A stretch of DNA of 64,000 nucleotides, taken from contig OZ038479.1 in the NCBI GenBank assembly GCA_964036315.1, positions 55,827,246 through 55,891,245 of the forward strand, given 5' to 3'. This stretch comes from Acanthosepion esculentum (Eukaryota; Mollusca; Cephalopoda; Sepiida; Sepiidae). Every line of letters starts with the position of its first letter. Positions within the stretch are counted from its first letter, which is position 1. Positions 32,986-44,250 of this stretch are shown here, one piece after another. The position numbers and the translations under genes are program-made. The notes below the pieces were generated by a model, which saw only the letters and a program-made list of their open reading frames with translations, did no database searches and had not been told where the DNA came from.

Positions 32986-34175
32986 GCAAGTAAAAGGCCT
33001 AAAAATATTAAAGCTTTATGGAACATTGAATAAAACGTTTTGAATTTCTTACACTGTCAAAAGATATAAAAAAAAGGAAAAAAGATTAATAGGTACAGGG
33101 TAATTTTTATACATTACAATTATTATTCAATAATTTTATTAACTATTCATGTCAAAATATTTCATTTCACCTAACAAGGTCTTTTTAATAATTTTCATAG
33201 GTAAATTTCTTAAAAAGAAAATTAACTAGAAAATTTGATGTATAAATTTATCGATCACTATGCTTACTTTTTGTTCCTTTTAGCTACTAATCTCATAAAA
33301 CATTAGTGACACCTCAAAACATCACAGCATATACAGTTTGACTTAAAAATTTATTGTCATTTAAGAAAAAAATGATTAAAAATAAAGGAATTATCTTATT
33401 TTAATGAAAATTTTAGCTCTTATTCATTAATGAAGTGCATTAATCAAAGGATATAATTTAAAAATTGAAGTTCACTTTTGATCATCCATAAAAAGGAAAT
33501 AATTAAAATGTGAAAAAATAGATAAAATAATTTAAAAATTGTTCCTACTCAGAACTGCAATTTAACTTTGCATTTTTACATTCTTCAAACGCATTTTTAT
33601 TTCATATCAAGTTTACTGGCGACAGCCAATAACTGGAAGACTTAAAATTGTCCACTAAAAATACATATTTTACAAACAAAAATACATCATAGAGTTATTT
33701 TTTTCCTTTGGGAACAAAAAATATACAGTATATATCAAATCATCAACTCTTGAAAAGAAAATTTTTGAGTTTTCTTTAATTCTGTTCTGTACATTTCAGA
33801 CTATTTTTGATGAGTTAACATTTGGGATTTAAAAATAAAAAATAATGTAATACCTCCAACTATTTAGATTTATAAAAACTTGACAATTAGGAACACCCAC
33901 AATTAATTAGTATGAATTGACCACGAGGTAAGTAAAGTGGGACTATAACTATAATGAAAATATTCATCAAACTTAATATATAAATATATATATTTCACTT
34001 GTTAATAAATAAAATTTCAATAAAACCTAATTTTCAATAAAGCCTAATAAGCCCCTGAATTTTGGGAATTCTTTTTCAAAATCCAAAAGTATCATTTATT
34101 TTTTCATATCTTGCAAGTTTGCATGATTTTGGACGTGCTGATTAAAAAAATATCCCAATGGCAAGGAATAAATTG
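32986..34175. other. AT-rich intron sequence, nothing recognised
   Basis: Very AT-rich with short TA repeats at about 33985. No repeat family or coding signal that I can support. Confidence 0.4.
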
Positions 34176-34179
34176 TAAC

Positions 34180-37100
34180 TTTATTAACAGATAGGTACCT
34201 CCAAAAAAAATCAAAAAAACAAAAAAAAAAAAGCAAAGTGAAGTTGATAATAAAGTTTCAAAATGAAAAATCTTCATTGAAGCTTTTATTTTAATTCTAA
34301 GCTAACAGATTAAATTTAATATTCCCAATAAGCAACATACTATGGTGTATTTCAAACCAAATTTAAATTGACTGTAATTTTTTTATCAATACATTCAGAT
34401 CTGTCAACACAAAATAATTTTCTTTATTAAAAAGAATCTCAGAAATAAAATATAATTTCTGAAATTTATTTGAGGAAAATTAACTGATTTAATGTTTAAT
34501 CTGAGTTGAAAAAATATAACTTACATATAAAATATCAAAGTGACTTTTTTTTTAAAAACTGAGTAGGTGTTTTTCAGATGTGTTGAACAATTTAATAAAT
34601 TTAAGGGAACATCATTGTAAAATTGAAGAATATAACGTGAACAGCTTTTTATATATAATTTTTTAACTACCCAATAATCTTAAAAATTAAAATATTTTAT
34701 GCAATCTAATATTTTATTGAATTCCATGTGCTTTGGCTTTTATAGCCTTACTTCTGAACATACCTGGTGAAAAAATGTTAGTAAATTATCATTAGATTTA
34801 TTATTGGTATCTCTTTTACTAATAATGTTGTGCATGGATATCCATATTTACAAAAAAAACTCAATTATTTTTAAAATACTGGAGGTAAGCTTTTCCATTT
34901 ATGATTAATAAATACAAATTTAATAACAATATCACTTGACTGATACAGAATTTTAAAAGATTTAAGAGTTTATCAAATATTTTAATTAAAAAAAAATGAA
35001 AACAATTCTTGTAAAAATTCATTATTAATTAAAAATATATTTTTTAAGACAATAGTATATTATATTTTATTCATAAAATAAATTAATAATATGTCTACTT
35101 AAATGTCTTATTTCTTTTTGCATTTTTTATTTTATGATTCAGAACACATTTTCTGTAACTGGGGGTTCCTAGTTGACAAAAAAGGAAAAAAGAAAAAAAA
35201 TTGACCATTTAAATTCTTTGAGGTTTTATCCATAACTAATATAAGCATCAACCAATACAAAAAAAAAAATTCTTAAAATAAGTGAGGTACCTCCACTTTT
35301 CTTACTGAAAAAACAGCATAGCATGATGAAACAGTCCCCAAACTTAATTAAAGCAAAGCTTTATCATCAAAATGTTTATTATTAAGAGGAAAGAGTAAAG
35401 TATCTTTTTATTTACTATCTTATTAAATTTTTTTAATCCTTTCTAGCACATTCAAAAGTTTGGTTAAAAAAATCTTGCTTTTTTTTTTGCAACGGCAGTC
35501 ATCATAATATTTATTAGTTTTTTTTTTCTGGTGAAAAACACATTAATTTGTAAATTCTTGCAAAAATTAAATAATTGTTATATTTTAATGAAACTTTCAG
35601 GACTTATTCACAAACGAATGAAATTATTTTTGATTTTTTTTTAGAAAATTTTGGTAGAAATATTTTTTTACATCTGCTACCCACACCAATTTTAATCAAT
35701 GAACTTTTCAGAAATTAAGTTTTCAGCCTCTTCTTATTCATATTGGTTTAAAAACAGGACTCTTTGGAGAATGTAAATACATTTTTTTTTTAAACAGTAA
35801 CTCATTTACCAAAAATCTGCTCAGAATTGTAAAATCAAAAATGTATTAAAACTAAAATTAGAAAAGCTTTTAGTTGCTTTCATAAATGAAATATGAGGAC
35901 ACTATTGTCTTAAGAAAAAAAAATTCTGTTAATAAAGAATTTTTTCAGTGTTTTCATTTTTTTTTACATTTTAATTAGAATACCTTAAATTTCAATTTTT
36001 TTTAATTTTTTAAAATTCTGTATTAATTTTGCCTTTTTAGATAATATTAAATTGAAAAGCTTAGTACAATTCATCAAACTTGAATTTTTTTTCTGTGTAC
36101 AAACTTGCCAATTTCTGTAAATACAGATATTCATACTTTATTATTAGAGTTGGATTTTTAAGGGTTGTCTCATGTAAACATTAAAAAAAATGAAAATAAT
36201 TCATTTGTGAATACATCCTGAAAGTTTTGTTTCATTAAAATCCAACAATTATTTGAATTTGGCAAGAATTTCCAAATCAATGTGTTTTTTCCCTCTAAAA
36301 AGATTCTAAAATTTGGTATACTGATCTTTGCTATCCCTGCTGATGCAAGAAAAACAAGATTTTAAGCAAAAATTTCAGACATGCTAGAAAGGTTAAAAAA
36401 TTTAATAAAATGCTCAAAAAATACTTTTGTCTTTCCTAATGATAACAAACATTTTGACAATAAAACTTTGTTTTTTTCAAGTTTGGGGCCTTCTATTTTA
36501 TTTTTTAAAGAGTTTTTTTAATAAAGAGAATTCTCTTGTGCTGTGAGAATTGCAAACATACCTAAAATCAGTTTTTTTTTTAATGATTTAAAAAAAAAAA
36601 AAAACTCATTTCAGTCAATGTAAATTCATTTTGAAATACAGCAAAGTATTTTGCTTCTTGTAAATAGAAAAATTACTGTTAGCTTTGTTTCTAAAATAAA
36701 AGCAGTGAGAACAATTTTTCATTTTTTAAAATTAATTTTTAAACCTTAGGTATCACTTTTCTTTGAATATACCTAGTAGGTATGTTCAATAATTTGCCAA
36801 AAAAACAGCCTAGCATGAAGAAAAAAGGCTCCAAACTTAATAAAAACTAGGTCTTATTGTGAAAAAGTTTCTTATTCATGAGGAAAGACCAAAGTATTTT
36901 TCAATTATTTAAAAAAAATTTTTTATTCCTCTTTGAAACATTTGAAATTTTGGTTGAAAATCTTTTTTCTTTTTACATCAGCAGTCTTTAATATTTAGTA
37001 TATTTAGCACTTTTTTCAGTTGAAAAACACATTAATTTGGAAATTCTTGCAAAAATCAAATAATTGTTTGATTTTAATGAAACTTTCAGAACTTATTCAA

Positions 37101-37500
37101 AAATGAATGAAATTATTTTAGAAATGATTGTTGTTTTTAGAAAGTTATAGTAAAAATATATTTTGTTTTTTTTACATGTTACCCCACCTTACCTATTTTA
37201 TGAAAACTTGAAAACTCAAATATGAGAATCTCTGTAACTTTTTAATTAAATGCAGAAGACTTTGAAGAATATAAATCATCATTTTTTTTGTAAAACAAGG
37301 AGTGTTTCTATCCAAACTTTAGCTCTGAATTGTAAAATACAAAACCCAATAAAACTAAGACATTATTTAATTAAAAAAGCTTTTAATGGCTTTTATGAAT
37401 AATATATTAAGAACATTTTTGTCTGAAGCAAAAATATTTTTTTTGAGGAAAAATGAATTTTTACAGGAATTTTCTTATTTTTCAATTGTAAATACAAAAT
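34180..37500. repeat. R1 repeats in ZNF-B intron 1, mixed orientation
   Basis: Inverted R1 segments at 34180-34600 ('aggtacctcca'), 35280-36000 and 36780-37490 ('cattaatttg', then 'aaattcttgcaaaaat') enclose a direct segment at 36200-36520 ('acatcctgaaagtttt', 'aagaatttccaaatcaatg'). Adjacent copies are in opposite orientation, so long hairpins are possible. Confidence 0.65.
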
Positions 37501-37587
37501 GTGATAAAGTTGTTAAATATTTTTTTACAGATCATAAATTTTAAAGCTTATTACAATCTGTGAAGTGTCCTATTTTTACAATAATTT

Positions 37588-37597
37588 TTTAATATGC

Positions 37598-37632
<35 letters not shown>
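37588..37632. repeat. Poly(A) homopolymer, about 40 bases
   Basis: Uninterrupted A run read directly. Its length may be affected by assembly. Confidence 0.9.
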
Positions 37633-37634
<2 letters not shown>

Positions 37635-38239
37635 ATTAAAAACGTTTCCAGCAAAACTACGGAAATAATGTCCTGTGTCTTAAGAGTCGTTTCACCCAAT
37701 GGTGAGGACCCGGCCTCGTAAATTGGGTTATTTTGTATCATATTCTCTTACTGATTGACCATCATTGTCGCATTTTCAAAATTTAATTTTTTTTCTTTTT
37801 TAACATATATTTCACCAAAATATTTTTTCATTTTTTAAATATAATCAGTTTTTTCTTTTTCGGTGAGAGACATACTCATTTTGACAATGACAATTTTTCT
37901 TAATTTTTTTTCTTTTTTAGATTCAATTTTAAGGACAGAAACAGTGCAGGCTTTGAACATATCTTCATTAAAAAAAGTACCTAAAAATTTTTTTTTAAAA
38001 AATCAATATAATATTATACTTTTCAAAGTATTAAATTTAAGAATTACTTTATAGTTAAATAAGATGGTTCACTAAAAAATTTGAAAATACTTCACTTCTG
38101 CCCTTCCGTCCAATAAATTGCCCTGACGTTAGTTGTCGATACATCTATGTAAATGTCAATTCACACCTCCAAAACCAATCACCATGGTTAGACATGTTTC
38201 TCTTATTTCCAACTAAATTTTTTCTGCTAAAAAATTAAG
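37633..38239. other. Intron sequence, nothing recognised
   Basis: Includes a small GC-richer patch at 37650-37760. The frame 37863-38054 is low-complexity. Confidence 0.35.
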
Positions 38240-39885
38240 TAATGTTTGTTTTAAATTAGATTAAGTATACTTTAAATTTTCTAATTTTCCTAAAATAACT
38301 TTTGAAAAAAGTATATAATTTTGCAAGATTTTTAAATGGAGAATTTCACTTTTGTTTACAAAACCGTCAAAAATGGCTGACATGATCGATTTTATGTAAA
38401 AAAAAAATAAAAAAAGATTTTTAACTAGAAAAGGATTAGAAAGGATTAAAAAAAAAATTTAAATATTCAAAATAACTTTGGTCTTTCCTCTTAAACAAAC
38501 ACTTAGACAATAAAAAAAAATATTTATTCAAGTTTGGGGCTTTTTTATCAGGTTATACTCTTTTTTTAGCGAAGTATTGAACATATCTAAGACTTTGCAA
38601 ATTATCCACTCAAAATTTTAAACTATTTTAATTTTTTTAGAAATCATTTTCAAAAGTAAGGCTATAAAACTAAAGTACCTAAAATAAAATCCAATAAAAT
38701 ATTAGAGAACTGTTGAAAATATATTGTTAATTTTTTAAAATTACTCTGTAGTAAAAAACAAAACAAACAAAAACGAAGCATTTACTACTTAAATACATAT
38801 TTTATTTTTCCAAGATTTTTAAAACCGAGACCTGTTTTATGTCACAAAAATGGTCGACTTTGTCGATTTTATACTGGAAAAACGGGGGGGGGGGGGGGGG
38901 GGGCAACATTAACCAAAATTTCGAACGTTTTAGAAAGGATTAATGTAATAAAATAAAAAAAATACTTTGGTCTTTCTTTCCCAACAAACATTTTTTTTTA
39001 GGATAAAACTTGTTTTTTATCAAGTTTGGGGCCATTTCCAGCTTGCTATGTTCTTTTTTCAGCAAATTATTGGACTTGGATTTACAAGCTGTCCGTACAA
39101 AGATGAAATAAATTACACGTTAATTAATTTCATAAGAAAAATTCACTTGAAAATTGAAACAGATGCAAAACACATACAAAATATTTTAACAAGATTTTCT
39201 AAAATAATTTATGAATAAGTCCTGAAAGTTTGATTAAAATCCGACAATTCTGATTTTTGCAAGAATTTCCAGATTAATGTGTTTTCCCTGCAAAAAGACG
39301 CTCAAATTTCCCGTATTAATTTAGTCTTACGTTGACGGTTGACGCTAGGAAAAAAATAAAAAAAAATAAAACAAGATTTTTAACCAAAATTTCAACGGTT
39401 CCAAAAAGGATTTAAAAACAAAATAATTTCCTCAAAAAAGACTTTCATCTCTTAATAATGAAATAACTCAAAAATTTTGACAATGACAGTTTTTTTTTTT
39501 TTTTCACTTTTTAAAAGTATTTTTTTGTTTGGTATCAGCGAATTTTTGGACTACCTACATAAAAAAAAAAATTATTAAAAAATAGTCATAATGTCCTTTT
39601 TCGATATGCATAAAAATTTGCTTTGTCCTTCTGTGCTTGAATTATTAATTACTTTTTTTAATTTCAAAGTAAAGAACAAAAAAATCTAGTTTCCTTTTTT
39701 TTACGATTTTTTTTTATCTTTTCTTTAAAGTATGACATATGAAGAAGAAATAAATCATAGCTGAATGTATCTTCATTTTTTTATTTTGCTAACACTAACA
39801 GAAAATAAAAAAGGAATTAAAAAAAATGCTGAGGAAAATGAGTAAACAACGATTTGTTTTTTATCAAAATTATTTCGATTTTTTC
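38240..39885 (-). repeat. R1 sequence at the start of ZNF-B intron 1 (copy III)
   Basis: Direct R1 modules. The 'ggtctttc' to 'acaat' or 'ggataaa' module recurs three times near 38475, 38975 and 39440, and the 'agtcctgaaagtttgatta' module lies at 39218. A 20-base G run at 38884-38903 interrupts it. Confidence 0.65.
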
Positions 39886-39891
39886 ACTTAC

Positions 39892-40030
39892 CTTTCAGAC
39901 CAGAAAAAATGCTATGAGAAAAAAACAAAACAAGTGGATTTCTCTATGCGCAAATGATTTTGTAGGGGATTTCTCTATTATCAACCTCCACAATTTTTGT
40001 ATTGTTCTTTCTGTTCATATAATGTCAAAG
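39892..40030 (-). other. Candidate non-coding exon 1 of ZNF-B (copy III)
   Basis: Minus strand GGTCTGAAAG then GTAAGTG (donor 39886-39891). Shares the exon block with copies I, II and IV. Lies 8.8 kb upstream of the ZNF-B acceptor. Confidence 0.5.
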
Positions 40031-40290
40031 TTGAAACGAATGACAAAGAAAAATTTTTTTTAAAATACGATACAAGCATAAAATTACTATTGGAAAAATA
40101 TGTCGCCAATAGATGATGTAAGACGAAAAAAAAAAGCGGTGTTAGACAAGATTTAGTTCCTTGTATTTAAAATCCTTAGATTTCTTGTTATTTACAAAGT
40201 AAAACTTATTCATAAAACAAAACAAAAATAAAATAGATGCATGACGTTTCTTCACGTCAACTGACACTGCCGATGTTAGCTACCTGCTAT
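40031..40290 (-). promoter_or_regulatory. Putative ZNF-B promoter block
   Basis: 'gcggtgttagacaagattt' then 'agttcctt' at 40136-40162. Conservation with copy IV extends to 'ttcttcacgtc' then 'aactgacact' near 40248-40268 (compare 59785-59803). Confidence 0.35.
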
Positions 40291-40309
40291 TCGAATCTAT
40301 GATTGGGAG

Positions 40310-40580
40310 TTCTCACTCCACTACTTGTCAACTTTCATTAAATAAAACGTCTCTTCTCTGCATTAAGCATCTGAGAGACCTGCCTTCAGCATAGCTGATG
40401 CTAACCTCCAGGAAAGTGGCTCGTTGCGCCTTCTCGAGATAACGTTCTGAGCTGGAAAGACTATTGAATCCATTGCCAGGTCAGCTGCTAAGAAAGTTGG
40501 TTCACTGTGTCAGAGCTTGATTCAAGTGCAAGTTGAGTGTGTTATTGTTTTCCTCCCTTTGTTTTTCACAAGATGGCCTG
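40310..40580 (+). pseudogene. Jockey-like LINE fragment
   Basis: Readable with frame changes: ADANLQESGSLRLL (about 40392-40432), IESIARSAAKKVGSLCQS (about 40462-40515). Same region as ISADMKWKG to IARSAARK of the antisense copy. Cut at the right by the next element. Confidence 0.75.
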
Positions 40581-40584
40581 TCTG

Positions 40585-41118
40585 CAATGGCGATCCTATG
40601 GGGCGGGGGAGAAGGGGCCAATGCCCCCCGCCGAATTTTGGCTGGCCCCTCGGCTGATTTTTGTACGCCTCTAGTGCCCACAGCATTTTGATTGATTTTT
40701 TGTTGCATTATTTTATTTTCGCATTTATTTTTTCTTGTATTTATTTTTTATGCTTCGAAACAGTTTCGTAGAGGAAAAAAAATCAGAGCAGACAAATTAC
40801 ACACTGTTCTGCTAGTATTGACATTAGTAACCCTATGATTTTGTTTCGAAGTTGAACCTCTCTTGTGGTCCAACAGCTTGAGAGTGGAAAAGAGGGCAAG
40901 AATAGATTAGAACTCCACTACTATGAATGAAAAAAGTTATTCCGTTTAATTTAGTGAAGTAACATACTTATACTAAAACTCATTCCTAAGTTGTGTATAC
41001 AATAGTGGTGTAGTATGGAAATAAAGACGTTGCTTGAATTTGCCTCCCTCGTCCGCAGAAAAATCTCGGCCCCGCCCAAAGTGCCACCGCTTCTTTCAGA
41101 GTCACGGAATCGCCACTG
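40585..41118 (+). mobile_element. Short DNA transposon (MITE-like), 534 bp
   Basis: Ends CAATGGCGATCCTATGG and the inverse of CAGTGGCGATTCCGTGA (12 of 17 matches), with TCTG directly repeated outside (40581-40584, 41119-41122). The G/C-rich subterminal stretches ('ggggcgggg', 'ccccgcccaaag') are also roughly inverted. No transposase. Inserted into the LINE fragment. Superfamily uncertain (hAT-like ends possible). Confidence 0.6.
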
Positions 41119-42060
41119 TCTGTTTCTCAAATTTTCCTTCTCACTACAATTGCGGCATATAGCATCCTTATACTAACAGTCTTTCTTTTTTTTTTTTTTA
41201 GCAAGCCTGATGGTTGAATGTCCCCCTTAAAATATGTAGGTACCTTGCTAATCTTGTTTATTGGCCTCCCTGGAGGTTGTGGGGATTTTGCCATGTCAGA
41301 GAGACTTGGTAATTATTTTATCAGATCTTCGGAAATAAAACGAAGGGTATAAAAATAATTTTTTTTTTATATTTGTTTTCAACTAGTGAATCCTTTGATA
41401 TTCAGTGTGGCAAAATATTCGTTTAAGACAGATATTGGTAGCTGTCTAGAGAGAAATATCCGTTTCGGGTTGGCAGTGCGTAGTTTCAGTATCAGATTTG
41501 GTCGTAGTAATAGTCATCTTGGAAATAGGTCAGTGTCAATCTACTCTTGGCCTTAAGATAGGCAGAGCAGATGGCCTCTACTACTACACACATCACGTAT
41601 GGCTGATTTCTCTTGCGTCACTCCCAGATCTGTCAGCTTATATCTTTTTGACCAGGTTCCCAGACTCTGGCGCGAACTTTGGTCTCAGCTAAGTCTCTTC
41701 GTGGTAATTTTGTTTAATTGGCCAAAATTATTTTATATTCCGACGTTCCTTTTCGTACAATGGAAGTTATGAATGGAACCTGTCTTATTTTGGTTTATAA
41801 ATAAGTCTGCAAACTTCGGGCGTTTTCGGTTGGGTTCTGGCTTTTCTTCTTCCTCTTTTTATTTGAGGATTGCCTTCTCGTTGAGAGAGCGAGGGTTTTA
41901 AAGGAAAGCACAAATGCCTTATTTTAATTTATATTCTTTTTTTTTTTGTTGAAATATATTATTTTAATATTTTATTTTTATCAAGATTCACTATTATGTT
42001 TGTTTTTTTTTTGCAGAAGTCTCCATCCTTAATACTGGGTAGCGCCACCTATTCACTATA
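41119..42060. other. Unrecognised, less AT-rich in the centre
   Basis: 41400-41900 is closer to balanced composition with an open frame at 41498-41692, but no motif, splice signal or repeat match that I can support. Confidence 0.3.
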
Positions 42061-42061
42061 A

Positions 42062-42560
42062 ATGAGCATACCGTGATGAAATGCCCCAAAAACCTAAGTG
42101 GTTATAAAATAAGCACATTCCATCGCCCTTCTCGCTTGTAACTATAATAGAAAAAAAAAGAAAAAAAAGTTTTCAGCGCTAAAGCTGAATTAGTCAAATA
42201 AAGCTTCATAAGCATCTACTTATTATATTACACTAATGAATGAAAACAAAGAATGATTTATTTTCAAAATGCTTGTTATTGAATAGGAAAGACCAAAGGA
42301 TCTTTTGATTATTAAATTTTTTATTCTTTTTAGAATGACCGAAATTTTGGTTTCAAATCTTGTTTTTCTTGCGTCAGCGATGAAGAAGGATTATCATCAT
42401 AGTATAGAAAATGTTACCCTCTTTTGGGCGATAAGAAACATTAATTAATTTTAAAATTCTTGCAAAAATCAAATAATTGTCGGATTTCAATGAAACTTTC
42501 AGAACTTCTTCAGAAATGAATGAAATTATTGAAAAAATGTTTCTTTCAGAAAATCTTTAA
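42062..42560 (-). repeat. R1 repeat, inverted isolated copy
   Basis: 'gtgatgaaatgccccaaaa', 'gaataggaaagaccaaagga' and 'aaattcttgcaaaaatcaaa', then 'aatgaaactttcag', are the reverse complement of R1 modules in order. It lies upstream of the ZNF-B exon 1, outside any inferred intron. Confidence 0.65.
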
Positions 42561-43850
42561 ATAAAAATTTTACATAGAAAATGAAGAAGCAGAGCACATA
42601 AATTCTGTCACAGCAAAAATACAGCCATGCTGTGGATCACTAGGTACATAGCAATGACTACCGATCCCCCCCCCCCAGCCTCTGCTTGTATTTTTTAATC
42701 CTTCTTTTTATCCGTGCAGTAATTGGTCCTAAATCCATTGGCTCAAACTCTTTTTAACTAAGATGCATGCCGCTTTCCTCTGTTGCATCCTGTGTGGGTT
42801 AAATTGCTAGAAGAGGTTGACCAGCGATTGAAGTTATGGCTAAGCAGTCCAGTGTTATTCAACTATTTAAATGAAGGTAGTTGATCAAGAGAATTTTAAA
42901 AAAATGGCACATAGAACAGGACTCTAGCTGATTGAAGCACCACAGTCATCCAGTAGTAAGAAAGAGTTGCTCTACTAGTGGCGAGACCAGTTCAATCTTA
43001 TCTCTCTGCTCTTTCGGCGATTGCTTTTTTGGTAGGGAAAACCCCCATTGCACTGCTCTGATTAGCCAGCTAATAATAATGCGTGGCCAATGGTTTTGTA
43101 CCATATGCCTCAAAGGGGAGGAAGGACCCCCCCCCCAGAACACAATATGATTGGTGGTCTAATCAAAATAATGGCCTTGTGTCATAAGTATCGGAGGGGG
43201 AGACAAGATGCTCCATCCTAGTCTTTCTCTCACTAGCAGGCCAATCAAAAATGGTGGCCTTGTATTACCTATATATCCACTTTCAGTAGAATATTTTCCA
43301 TATTTCAGAATCTCACCCTCATTTAACCCGATTATCACAGGTGTCATCATCAATTCTATCTTAAAATGTGTCATATCCCTGATCAACATAAACCTGACCT
43401 ATAAAGATTTGTTTTCTGTCACTTATTCCATTGAACAACCTTTATCAAATGAACACTTAAGTTAAACAGACCTAAGACCATACCTAATGATCAATTCAAC
43501 TCAAGGTTACAATTTCACTTCCCACACTATACGCCATAAGTGACACAAACCAGATAATTCATGGTATTGCATTGTTTTAACACAAAATTTTTTTTTTTAG
43601 AAATAAAAAGTAGATCACCGGTCAACCTTTGACACCATTCATGGTGTCATCACAAGTTGCATTGCATTTCATATTTTCTTTGAAATTTCCTCTTTCCTTA
43701 CGTATTCTGTTCATTGTGTTCATGCTATTTGCCAGTTAAGACCATGTCATGCCTTTGAAATTGTTTAGAATTTATTGCTGTATAGGAAATTGTACATTAC
43801 AGTTTCACACATGTTTCTTATATTAGTGTTTCTTACTTGAATATGGTGTT
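42561..43850. other. Intergenic, with a short palindrome and a dispersed motif
   Basis: TGACACCAT-TC-ATGGTGTCA is a perfect 9-bp-arm palindrome at about 43630-43649. 43678-43737 repeats sequence from 27215-27272. C runs occur at about 42667-42677 and 43129-43137. No gene. Confidence 0.45.
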
Positions 43851-43854
43851 CGGT

Positions 43855-44250
43855 AGTCCTGGGTATGATGATAAACTACATCTGGCAGCAAGGAGTCTGA
43901 TCAGGAGATTAGAGGTTTTGAGAACCCCTAAAACCACCTTTTAATTGCTGTTGTTCCCAGCTGTGATAGCACCTGTTAGGGTTCCAGCTATGAGCAAATA
44001 GTGAACCCCCAAACAAAAACAAAACACTATGAATGTATAAAAATACATTTTTATAGTAAAAATACCAGGAATACATTTTTATGTAAAAAATTACAAACAA
44101 AAGCTATTAATAGTAAAATGACCAACAATACATTTTATCTGTAGTTGAAGGCATACAGCTGCGTTCAAAATATATTTAGTTGAAGCCATAAAATTATGTA
44201 CAAAATATTTAGATTTCAGTAGTGAATAACTCATAGAGGTTCATATGCTG
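43855..44250 (+). repeat. Dispersed repeat family F, copy with tail
   Basis: 'cctgggtatgatgataaact', 'tctgatcagga', 'gcacctgttagggttcc' and 'gagcaaatagtgaaccccc' match 46620-46805. A tail of repeated 'aatacattttta' units and 'aatatttagatttca' follows. Confidence 0.6.

Noticed and set aside
37588..38903. Poly(A) and poly(G) runs as functional signals
   Set aside because: Homopolymers in AT-rich introns are common and their lengths are prone to sequencing error; nothing nearby suggests a role.
40502..40708. Minus-strand 68-codon frame with a Pro/Arg-rich peptide
   Set aside because: Spans the junction between a LINE fragment and a MITE-like element, so it is not a gene.
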